Below are positions 22,824-34,800 of a stretch of 37,600 nt of DNA, piece by piece. The stretch spans positions 1 to 37,600 of the forward strand of contig CALENB010000478.1 in NCBI GenBank assembly GCA_937910235.1, in the 5' to 3' direction. The stretch's first letter is position 1. Each line of letters opens with the position of its first letter. The translations under genes were made by a program, and so were the position numbers. This stretch comes from an uncultured Myxococcales bacterium. GTDB taxonomy: Bacteria > Myxococcota_A > UBA9042. The notes beneath the pieces are model-generated. The model had not been told where the DNA came from and did not search any database. It was given only the letters and a program-made list of their open reading frames with translations.

Positions 22824-25800
22824 CTACAGCCCCAGCGCGCTCTTGAGCCCCTCGATGCTCATGTCCGGCGGCTCATAGTCGGGGCTCATCGTGCCCGAGA
22901 AGCCATCCGGACCAGCGTGCACGTGACCCTTGGCGCCGATGCTCATGGACGCCAACTCCAGCGGATCAGGCGAGGTCTCGTAGCGCCAGACGGTCTTCAT
23001 GATCGAGAACAACCCGACATCGATACCGACCCGCACCTTCGCGAAGAACGTGAGGATCAGACGCAGCGCTGCCGATAGCTCCGCGGTGATGGGCATGTCG
23101 AAGCTCAAGCCGGTGCGATTCGCCGTGATCGTCGGACGCGCCGAGATCGCCGCCTCCAAGTGCAAGTTCAGCGCCGCGCGAAGGCCCGCCTCCACCTTCA
23201 CGACCGCCGCAGAGACCGACACAGAGCCGGACACCCACGCGTTCAGGTCTGCATAGGCGGACGAACTCAGGTCCGCGGCGATGCTCATCTCAGCGAAGCT
23301 CGGCTCCATGAGGTCGCACTCACCCGCCAGGATGATGTTCGCGATGGTCAGCGGCTTGATACCGCACTCCATGCCCAAGCCAGCGCCGGCTTTCACCTCC
23401 ACCATGGGCGGCGTGTAGACCAGGAAGCTGGCGTCGAGCAGCGTGACGTCCTTCTTGTAGGGATCCATCTTGAAGAGCTCGAACGGACCCGGGACGCTGA
23501 CCTCGCCCTTCAGCACCACATGCTCGTCTTCCCGCAGGATAACTTGCGCTTTTCCGGTGATTTCATCGGTGATTTTGACGATAACCGCCGCCTCGCCGAT
23601 GAACTTCTTGTCCTCCGTCAGCTCGGCCTTGAGGATGCCTGTCATCCGATCGTGGGGCTGGAACGCCACCTCGGCCTTGCCGTAGATGATGTTCTCGTCA
23701 CCACGCTGGATGAGGTTGACCTCGATGCTGCCCTTACCGAAGCGGCCAGCGTCGATGTCCGCGCTACCCGACGCGCTGCGCAGCTCATTGGCGACCACGT
23801 TGGCCTCCAGCTTGCCGTTGGAGATCTTGGCGACGCCGACGCCCCACTCCTTGATCTGCTCAACCTTGCCCTGGCCGGAGAACTCTTCCTTCTCCACGTC
23901 CAACGTACCGCTGACCTCGCCGCGGGCGACGTCCTTCAGCTCGATGCCGATCTTGCCGCCCAGCTCGGTCAGCGAGGAGTCCTTCACGCGCGCGCTCGCC
24001 TCGCCGTGGGTGATGATGAGTCTGCCCTCGGCGAACTCCTTCGGTCCTTCCAAGGTGACCGTCGCGATGCCGCTGATGAGCTCCATCGTCGAGCCCGGAT
24101 CGACCTCGACGCGGCCCTTGCCCCAGCCAAAGATGTTGATCTCGGCGTAGCCACCGAAGCTCTTGAGGTCGTTGGCCTCAAAATTCGCCAGCACCTCACC
24201 GCCAGACAGCTCCGCGAATTCCCCGATTTTCTGGGGTTCTGTGAGCGCCAAGCCGGCCTGACCGTCGAAGCTCTCCAACGTGCTCGACTTGTAGACACGC
24301 ACCCAGCCCTTGCCCATGTCCTTCAGCTCGGCCTCGACCTCGCCGTAGATGCCCTTGAGCTCGCTCGCCTCGACGCGGGCGCCGATGCTGCCCTTGGTCA
24401 GCGTGAGGACCGAGCCCATCTCCTTGGGCTGGTCGAGCTTCACCAAGCCCTCGCCGGTGATGGCGTCCAGGGTGCTGCCCTCTTTCACAGAGAGCTCGCC
24501 GCTGCCCCACTCATCGACCCGCAGCTTGACCAAGCCGCCGAAGTCTTTGAGGTCGCTGTTGGCGATGTTGGCCGTGACGTAGCTGCCCTGGAGCAGATGC
24601 AGCGGGCCGGTGAGGTTCTTGTCTTCCTCCACGCGCAGGCTGCCGACACCGCTGATGTCGTTCAGGTCCGTCGCCGTGAAGCTGACGGAGCCCTTCAGCC
24701 AGTCCTGGAACGTCACGTCGATGTTGCCAGCGAACTTCGTCGGTGCGCCGCCTGCGAACTCGACCACCAAGGAGCTGTCTTTCTCCAGCGCGATGCCGCC
24801 GTTGAACTCCTTGCGCGCGATGACCTGCACCGTCGCGCTGCCCTGGAACGAATCCAGGGTGCTCGCGCCCGCCATGACACCCATGCCGCGCAGCCAGCCG
24901 TCGTACTCCAACGCCACTTGGCCCTGAACCGACTGCATGCCGTCGCCGTCAAACGTACCGCTGACGCTGCCGCCTTCCTTCAAGATGAGCGCGCTGCCAG
25001 CGACCGGGATGTCCTTCATCAGACCGACAGACGCGAAGCCGCTGACCTTGTTGAGGTCCGATCCGCCGTCCAAGTCGAGTTGACCCTTGACGGTGTCGTC
25101 GTACTCAAACGCCACCGTGCCGGCCCAGCGGTTGACCTTCGACTGGTTCACCGTCGCCGTCAGGAAGCTGTCTTTCTTGAGCTTCGCCTTGCCGACCTGC
25201 TTGTCGTCCAGCAGCCGCAGCGCACCCTGGCCGTTGACCTTGTCCAGATCACCAGGCGCGTCCACCGCGATGGAGCCGGTCGCCCAGTCCTCGTAGTTGA
25301 CGAGCAGTGAGCCACCGATCTTCTTGATGTCCGAAGCCTCAACCTGCACCAGGGCCGCGCTGCCCGTCTTGAGGGTGATGCCGCCGCCGAGATCCTTGGG
25401 CGCCTGCGTGGAGGCGGCGCCTTGGCCGTAAAAGGTGTCCTTCGTCGTGCGGTCGTCGAGCGCCATTGAGCCGGAGATCCAGCCTCCTGACTCCCACAAC
25501 ACGGTCCCGCTGAACTTGCCAAGCGTGCTCTGATTGACGTCCAGGTTGACGCCGCTGCCCTGCTTGATGCTGAAGTTGTCGAAGTCCTTCTTCTTCTTGA
25601 TCTGGCCATTCGCCGATCCGGTGACGGAGTCCATGTTGCTGCCAGGCACCACGTTGAGCGTGCCCTCCAGCCAGTCCTCGTAGCGCCAGCGCACCAAGCC
25701 ATCGAAGCCGGTGAGCTCGTTGCTCGCCATGTGGAAGTTCGCGGTGCTGCCCTTGAGCAGCTTGATGCCGCTGTCGCCGACGTCTTTGCCCGCCAACAGC

Positions 25801-28800
25801 TGCAGCTTGGCGTCGCCCGTGAGGCTGCTGAACGTCGAACCCTTCGAGGTGATCCAGCCCTTGAGCCAATTCTCGTATTGCAGGCCAACCCGACCGTCGA
25901 ACGTGCTGTTCTCCAAGCCAGCCGCGCTGTCGAACGCCAGCTTCATGTGGCCGCCCTTGAGCAGCTTGGCCTTGTCGCCCATCGGCTTGGCTTTGAGGAC
26001 CTTCGCTTCGGCTTCGCCCGCGTAGGGGCCGTCAAACCCGCTGCCCGAGGCCAGCTTCAACGAGCCCTGCAGCCAGTTGTCGTACTGCCAGTTGACGCGA
26101 CCGCTGAACGTGCCGGGCTTGCTCGCCTCGACCCGCAACGCCAGCTCGCCGCCCTTGAGCAGCTTGATGTTGTTGCCGGCGTCCAACGGCGCGGTGAGGT
26201 GCGCCTTGGCTTCACCGGTGATGGAGTCCAGGTCGCTCGGCTCCAAGCGCAGCGAGCCCGCGACCTTGGCCTTGTCTCCCTCGTACTTCCAGTTGACCTG
26301 GCCGCTGAGCTTGTCGAATCCGCTGTCTTTGAAGGCTGCCGTGAGGCTACCGCCCTTGCGCAGCGTGAACTGCCCGCCGCCGGGGGCGTGGTCCTTCGAG
26401 AGCTGCGCCTGCACATCGCCGGAGATCTTGCTGATGGTGCTGGTCGGATCGATGGTGACCGCGCCGATCAGCCAGTCCTTGTACTCAAAGCGCGCCAACC
26501 CGCTGATGGTGTCGACCTTGGCGCCGGCGAACCCGGCCTTGAGCTGTGCGCCAGCCAACACCTTGAAGTCGCCGATCTCCTTGGTCTGCAAGAGCGAGCC
26601 GCTGATCTCACCCGTGATGGACGAGAGCGGACCCTTCGACGCGATCTTCAGGTTGCCCTCGAGCCAATCCTGGTACTGGACCCGAACCGAGCCGCCCCAT
26701 TCGGTGATGTCGCCGCCCGCGATGCTGATGTTCGCGGCGCCGCCGGGCTTGAGCGTCAAGTCGCCGCCGATGGGCTTATCGCCCACGATCTGGACCTTTG
26801 CGTCGCCTTCGATGGACTCCAGCTTGCTCGCCTTGACCGAGATGGCGCCTTCGACCCAGTCCTCGTAGCCGAACTTCACGCTACCGGTGAGGCCTTCGAA
26901 GCTGTTGTTCGCGACCTTCAACGAGGCGCTTGAGCCAGCGCGGATCCGGAACTTGCCGTCGCCGATGGCCTTGTCGGTGATGACGCTGGCGCTGCCCGTG
27001 CCGCTGATCTTTTTGAGCCCAGAGCCCTGGTCGATGTTGATGCCGCCCTCAAGCCAATCCTCGTAACCGAAGTTGAGGTGGCCGTGGATGCCGTCGATGC
27101 CAGAGTTGGTGAACTTGACCGTCGGGCTGCCGCCGCTGAGCAGCTTGAACGCGCCATCCCCGACCTGCTTGGCTTTACGCAGATGCGCGTTGGCCTCGCC
27201 GCTGATGGCGGTGAGCTGGCTCCCGTCCTTCACGGTGATCTCGCCAGCGATCCAATCCTCGTACTGCCACTGAACGCTGCCGCCGAAGGTGGTTGGCTTG
27301 CTCGACTGCAGATCAACCGAGAGGTTGCCGCCGGTCTTGAGCACCAGCCCGTTGCCCACGTCCTTGTCAGCGATGAGCCGCGCCGTCGCGAGCCCCTGCA
27401 CACCCTTGAAGCTGCCGCCCGCGCCCACGGTGACCGTGCCGTCGAGCCAATCCTGATACTGCCAAGCCACGTCGCCCATGAACGTCTGCGCAGCGAGGTC
27501 CTGGGTCGTGTCGAAGTCAATGAACACAGACCCACCGGGCTTCAACGAGAAGTCGCCGTTGATCTGTTTGTGCTGCAACAACGTCGCCGTCGCGGAGCCT
27601 TTCAGCGCCGTGAGCGGCGAGGGCGTCAGGTCCACAGTACCGCCGAGCCACTGCCCGTAGCGCCAGGCGCCCTTGCCCTGGAGTTGGGTGACGTCGCCGC
27701 CAGCGAGGGTCGCCTCGAGCGAGCCGCCTTGCTTGAGCTGCAGCTCACCCGACACCACCTTGGCGTGCCGTACACTGGTCGACGCTTTGCCGTCGACGCT
27801 GTCGAGCTGGCTGTACGCCTTGATGTCGATCTGGCCACCGAGCCACGTGTCGTAGATCCAGCCGACGCTGCCGCCGACGCCTTTGAACTCACTGCCCGCG
27901 AACTTGGCCTTCAAGTTGCCGCCGCGCTCCAACTCCAGCTTCTCGCCGACGCGCTTGCGCTCACGCAACGTGGCGCTCGCGTCGCCCGCGATGGAGTCGA
28001 GCGTGCTGCCAGCGCTCACCTCAATGCTGCCCTCCAGCCACTCGTCGAGCTGCCAGCCGAAGTTGCCGGCGAAACCCACCAGCGCGTTGTTGGCGAAGTC
28101 CGCCTTGATCGACGCGCCCGGCTTCAGGAACGCGCCGCCCTTGAGCTCCTTTCGCACCATGGTGGTGGCGGAGACCTCGCCCTCGAGCTTGGTCAGCTCG
28201 CCGCCCGAGATCTTGGCCGATCCGTCGATCCAGCCGTCGTAGACCACGCCGATGTTGCCGGTGAACCCCGTCAAGTTCGTGCCGTCAAAGTCCGCCGTGA
28301 AGCTGCCGCCCTTCTTCAGGCGCAGCTTCTCGTCGAGGAACTTCTCAATCGCGATGGAGCCCGTCGCCTTGCCGCTGACGTCATCCAGGTTGCCGCTCTG
28401 CGCGAGGATCGTGCCCTTCAGCCAGCCCAGGTCGCCGTAGGCCCAGTTCACCACGCCGCGCACGTCGGCGATCTGATTCTGATTGACCGCCGCGATGAGG
28501 CTTCCGCCCGGCTCCAGCGTGAGCGATGTGCCCGCGATCTGGTGTTGCTTCATCAACGTCGCGGCGCCAACACCGTCGACCTGATTGCTGGTCATGTCCC
28601 AGACGCCGAGCAGCGAGCCCGAGATGTCGCCCATCTCGAAGCTGACCGCGCCCGCGACGACACCGATCTCGTTCGACGTGATCACGCCAAAGCCTGCGGT
28701 GCCCTCTTTGACGATGAGGCCGCCGCCGATGTCCATGTCCGCCACAACGATGACCGCAGCGGCGCCTGTGACGACCGGTGGATCGCCCTCTGAGCGCTCG

Positions 28801-31800
28801 ATCTCGACCGAGCCCTCGATGTTCTCGTCCCGCTTGAACCCAACCGTGCCCGTCGCACCCTTGAGCTCGCTCGCCTCAAACTTCGCGTCGAGCGAGCTGC
28901 CTTCCAGCATCCGCAAGCCCGCAGACATGGGCAAATCGCGCGTCAGGGCGCCGACACCCTCGCCGTTAAAGCCGCCCTCGGAGTCGCTAAAGTTCAGGTC
29001 ACCCTTGATGGTGATGACGCCGCCGAGCCAATCGCTGTAGCCGTAGTTGAACGTGCCACCCTTGAGCCGAACGTCGTTGGGGTTAACTAGGTCACCGTGA
29101 ACATCGCCGCCCTTCTTGATGGTCAGCTTGCCCTTGGTCTGCTCCTCGTTGATCGACGCGGTCGTGATCTTGCCAGCCAATGTGCCCGGGTTGGTCTGGT
29201 TCACGACGTCGACAGACCCGGCCAGATAGTTCTTGTTCTCGCCGCCCCAACCGAAGTTGAAGTTACCGGTGAACGGCGCGTTGCCGCCGTCGATCATGAC
29301 CTCGATGTCGCCGCCAGACTTGAGCTGGAGCTTCGGCTCGACGTTGAGCTTGGTCATCAGACCGCCCTTCACCGAGCCCTTGAACGAGGCGCCCTTCACG
29401 GCGTCGGCCGTGCCGCCCTTGCCGATGTGCAGCGTCTCGCCGTTGTCCAAGCCAAACTCAGCCTGCACGGAGCCGCTGTAGGTGACCGTGCCCTCCGCGT
29501 CGAGCGCCACGTCCGTGAGGCCCGCGCCGGGGTGGACTTTGACCTGCTTGGGCGAGGTCTCGGAGTACACCTTGCCGGGTCCAACGATCGCGCCGGGTCC
29601 GGAGCCGACGATGCGGTCCGTCGTGCCGCCGGTCACATCCGCCACGCCCTTGATCCAATCCTCTGAGCGCCACGGCACCTTGCCGCTGATAGTCGTGACG
29701 GCGCTATCGGCCATCTGCGCATCGAACGTGCCGCCGGGGGTGATGAACACGTTGCCCTGCGCGTGATGCTCCTTGCCCGCCTTCACCGCGACCTTCGCCA
29801 TGCCCGACAATTTGGTCGGCGAGGTGTCGGCCTGGATGTCGATGACGCCGCCCAACCACTGGTCGAGCTCCCACGCGATCTGGCCGCGCACCGTCTTGAC
29901 TCGGTTATTCTCCACCTTGCCCGCGAGACCAGCGCCCGGCATGAGCTTCAAACCCGCCGTGACGGGCGTCTCCTTCGTGATCCTGCCGGTGAAGTCGCCA
30001 GCCATGGTGAAGGGGTTGGCCTGCCCGTCGATCGCCAACGCGCCAGCGATCCACGAGGTGCCCTTGTCGCCCCACTCAAAGTTGACCGAGCCGCCGATCT
30101 TGTTGATCAGCGAGGCCTGCATCGGCGTGTTCACCGAGCCGCCCTCTTTGATGACGAAGCCGCCGCCGGTCGCCTTGTCGCCGATGACCGTCGCGCCCGT
30201 GACCTGACCGTTAATCGCCTGCAAACGCTGGCTCTCTGTCGCCTTCACGACACCACCGAGCTCGATCTGCTCGCCGCGATACTCGAACGGGATGTCGCCC
30301 TTGATGAAGCGCGGGTTGTTCGCCTGCACGTCCACGCTCACCGCGCCGCCGGCGACGAGCTTGAGCTTGCCCATCTCCTTCTCGCCGACCAGCGCACCGA
30401 CAAGCTTGCCGCTGAACGTGTCGCCAGCCGCGACGCCGTCGATCGTCAACGTGCCTTCGACCCAGTCCGCCACCTTCGCTTTCGCGGAGCCGGTGTAGTT
30501 CATGAGCGTGTTGTTCGCCCACGTCACGTTCAGCCCTTTGCTCGGCAACAGCGTCACCGGAGGCGAGCCGTTCGGCAGGGTCTTCTCCTTCTTCACCGTC
30601 GCCGCTGAGGGTCCGCTGATCGAGCCAAACGGCGTCTTCGCCGTGATCTTCATCGCGCCTTCGAGCCACTTGTCGCTACCAAACTCCCAGTTGACCTCGG
30701 AGCCCACTTCAAACGCCGTGGGGGTGTTGCCCGTGACGAAGTCGACGACGCCGGTGCCGCCCTTCGTCATCTTCAGGTCGCCGCTGCTCTGCTCGGCTGG
30801 TGTGCCCGTAAGCGGACCCTTGACGCGTCCCGTCACGCCATCTGCGAAGCTTGAGCCAGCCTTGGCGTCAACCGTGCCCTCCAGCCAGCCGGCGTATTTG
30901 ACGTTGGTCTTGCCGGTGAAGCTCTCAATCGTGCTGTTCTCAACCGTCACCGCGAGCGCGCCGCCAGCCGTCAGACTCGTGTTGCTCTGCCCTGGAAAGG
31001 TGTAGTCCTTGACGACTTTGAGCACCGAAGCGCCGGCCAGATTGTCGAAATCCAGCATCTCGCCGCCGACCGTGGCTTGGCCTTCCGCGAAGTCCTTGAA
31101 GCTGAACTCGACCGTGCCGCTGTACTGGTGCGGCTTGCCGTCCTGCAGCGTCACCGTCAGCGCACCCTCGGCGCCCGGGAGCAGCTTGATGTCGTCACTC
31201 AGCTTCTTTGGCGCGATGATCTGGGCCTTCAAGTTGCCCGAGAGCTCCTCGAAGCTGACCGCCTGCACGGGGTCGCCGATGCTCGCGGTGCCGGCCAACC
31301 ACTGGTGGTACTGCCAGTTCAGCGTGCCCGAGATGCCCTGAAACAGCCCAGACTGGATGTGCCCTGTGAGCTTGGAGCCCGGCATGCCGTAGAGCTGGCT
31401 GCCGTTGCTCTCGCCGATGCGGAAGCGCGCTTTGGCGTCGGCCGGGCCCGTGCCTGTGATTTGGTTGAGGTCCGCGGTCCAGGTCTTGACGTTGACGTCG
31501 CCCTTGAACTTGCCCTGCTCCCACGCCATCGGCCCCTTCACCTGGGTGATGCGGCTCGCTTCGACTTTGCCGGAGAACTGTTTGGCCTCGTCGGCCATGA
31601 GGTTGAGGTCGCCGCCGAGCGACGCGCCCGTGCGCAGCCAAGTCGTCGCTGTGCCGCTCAATGTCGCGAAGTTGTCCCGCGCGTCGAACGCCAGCGTGCC
31701 GCCGTAGTTGGCGCCGGACTCAAACTTCATGTTGCCCTGAGCGCTCTTGAGTCGATTGCTCGCGACGTCGATGTCGACCGCGCCCTCTTTGACGTTCAGC

Positions 31801-34800
31801 TCGCCCCACGTCTGGCCGGCCTTCAGCTTTGCCTTGCCGCTGCCGCTCAGCTTCTCCCACTGTGCGCTCTCCGCTAGATCCAACTTGCCGGTCGCCGCGC
31901 CGTCACGGAAATCCATCGCGACATGGCCGCCGATGATCTTCACGCTCGTGCCACGCACCTGCACGGTCGCCGCGCCTTTGCTCAGCGTCAGCTCGTCGAA
32001 CAGCTTCGGCGTCACCAGCTCGGCCGTGGCCGTGGCGTTGATGGTCTCCTTGTTGGTGCCCGTCTCCAGAACGGCCTTGCCCTTCATGAAGTCGGCCAGC
32101 TCGAAGTCCACTTCACCGCTCGTGCTCGTCAGCTTGCTGTCTGCGATCTGAATCGTGAGCGTGCCGCCCGAGACCTTGACTGGAGACCGATCGAGTGGCG
32201 CCTTGAGGCCGCCTGACAGCGTGAAGCTGGCCTTGCTCGTGAGCAGATCCAGCCCACCGCCTGCCCAATCGCCGGCGAACAGGTTGTCGTAGATCGCGCC
32301 GCCGCTGCCGTCGAGCCGCTTGAGTTGGCCTTCTTCCACCGCGCCGGAGAGGGTCGCGCGGGTGAACACCACCGGATCGACCCGATTCTCGGCCTGGAAG
32401 CTGAACGCTGCCTTGCCGCCAAGGACCGCGGTGTCGCTGTCCCAGCTGAGGTTGACGCTGCCCGAGCCGCTTGGTAGCGGCACGACCGTGAGGCCCAAGT
32501 TGCCGCCGATCGTGACCTTGGTGCTGTCGGTGAGGGTACCGGTGAGGGTGCCCTTCGCCGCGGTCGCGGCCGGACCGAGGTCGAGGTCCGCGGTCTGCTT
32601 GATCGTGAGCGTTCCTGCCAGCTTCTCGTTCGTGATCGTCGCGGCGAGCTTGCCCGGCATGAAGGGCGCGATCTCAAAATCGAGGCTACCGCTGCCGCTG
32701 ACGGCGCCGGTGTTGTCGATGTTGACCCCCAATCGGCCGCCCTTGAGCCACTGACTGAGCTTGTCCCCCTTGAGATCGGCGACGCCGAGCTGGCCTGTCG
32801 CGCTGATGCCGGCCTTGCCGACCGACGCGTCAATCCTGGCGTCGATGAGGTCGCCCACCTTAAGGCTGGCGTCGCTGAAGGTCGCGGTCATGTTGCCGGA
32901 CTTGGCGATCTGAATGTCGCGCGACTCGGTGGTCAGCACTGAACCGACCTTCACCGTGCCAGTCGTGCGACCGCTCTTGAATTCACCGGTCGTCGTGTCG
33001 AAAAACAGCGTCGCGTTCGGGCTCAGCTCGAGGCCGGGCACGTCCATCGACGGCAGGGTGACGAGCTTGCTGGCTTCGACCGGCGCGGTCGGAAGGTTGA
33101 TGGTGACCGTGCGGCCGGCCAGGCTGACGGTGACCCGGTCTGGGAACATGGCAGCCGAGGTTTCGGAGCCCTCGTTGCGGTAGACCGCGCGGCGCTCCTC
33201 GTCGGCGGCGAGGCCTTCGACCTTCGCGCCAGCCTGAATCTGCTCCGCCGCAGCTTTGGCCTGCTTTTCGGACTTGTCAGCCGACTGGGACACACCGCCG
33301 CGACCACCGCCGCCGCCTTTGCCCATCTGCACGGTGTGCGCGATCTCCTCGTAGAGGACCTTCTCGCGCTTGGACTCGACGAACTTGTCCGCCTCGCCCA
33401 TGACGATGGTTTTGCCCTGCGCGAACGCCGTGGCTCCGACGGCGTTCGCGACCTTCTCGGCGCCGTCGCCGCGGTACAGCTTCACGTCGTCGAGGCTCAC
33501 GCCGAGGGACTTCTCCGCCTTGCCGCGAATCGAGCCTGTCAGCTTCTCCGCGTCGTCGTCAGCGAGCAGCTCAAGGGCGTTCTGCACAGGATCTTGGCGC
33601 AGGGACTCGATCTCGCCGGCCTTCTTCTTGAGTTCGCCAACCCCTTCATCGAGATTCTGCGCCAAACGCTCGGTCTGCGCGCTCTGACCGGCCAGCTCTT
33701 GCTGGGCCGAGCCCATGGCCTCCATGGCCTCTTTCGCGCCGCCATCACCGAGCTCTGCGATCACGTCTCGCGTCGCGCCAGCGCGGGCTTGGTCGACGGC
33801 GCCGAGGTGTGCTGAGGGCGATCCGCCCGGCACCAGATCTGCGAGCGAGCCCGCAGCGTCCGCGTTTTTGCCGAAGATCTGCTCGCCTTCCAGCGTCGCC
33901 GCCTCGCGGCCCGAGAGCACATTGGCGCGGTCCGCCACCACGCCGGTATCGGCTGCGTCGGCCGCCACCTCTGCCACGGCGCCCGTACCACCGGGCGCGC
34001 CGGGGAGTTGTCCATTGACGGACTCGACGACGGCGTCGACCACATCAGCGACGCCGCCAGCGACGGCGCCGTCGGCGGTCTCATCCTGCAAGGCCTGCGT
34101 CGGCGCCACGGCCGCGACGGCCACCGGCGCTTCCGCCACCGCCACGGGAACCGCTGCAGCTGCGTCGCCAGGCACTGAATCCACGGCGCCTTCTTGCGCT
34201 TGCAGGCCGCCTTCGGCCACCGACGCGGTTGGCGCGGCGGCGACAGAGCCGCCCGCCGCCTGCGGCGCAGCAGCGCTGGGCGCCGCGAGCGCTGCCGGGT
34301 CCGCTGGCGCTGGCGCGGCGATGGCCTCGCCGACCGAAGGAGCCGCCACGGCAGCCACCTCCACTGCGCCACTTTGCACGTCCGTCGAGACCGCAGCGTC
34401 CGGCGCGGCGGGCTCAGCGACTTGCGCGATGCTCACGTCGGCGGCGGCGACCGTGGCCGGCGCGGCATCAGCCACCTGGAGCTCTGGTGCAGCTTCGACC
34501 TGGCCGACGTCGCCTGCGCTCTCGACCGCGACGACCCCTTCAGGGGTCGAGGGCGTGCCACCCGCGGCGGCTTCGTTCGGTACGATCTCAGGCGCGACGG
34601 TCGGCTCGGGATCGGCGAGGACCTCTTGCTCCGGCGCAGACGTGTCGACAGCCTGCTCTTGCGCGACCGTGGGCGCTTCGAGCGACGCTCCAGCGGCGGT
34701 ATCCACGTCAAGCGACTCTTCGGTCTGGACCTCGGGCGCGGCCGGGGTCTCCGGCGCGATCTTCTCTGCTGCGACGACGCTTGCCTCGGCCCCGGACGGC

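Noticed and set aside
23160-25310. 716-codon plus-strand open frame opposite the giant gene, with similar long frames at 27078-28793 and 33715-35001
   Set aside because: They are antisense shadows created by the codon bias of the giant gene. Their apparent repeats mirror the repeats of the real strand, and there is no ribosome site or known motif.
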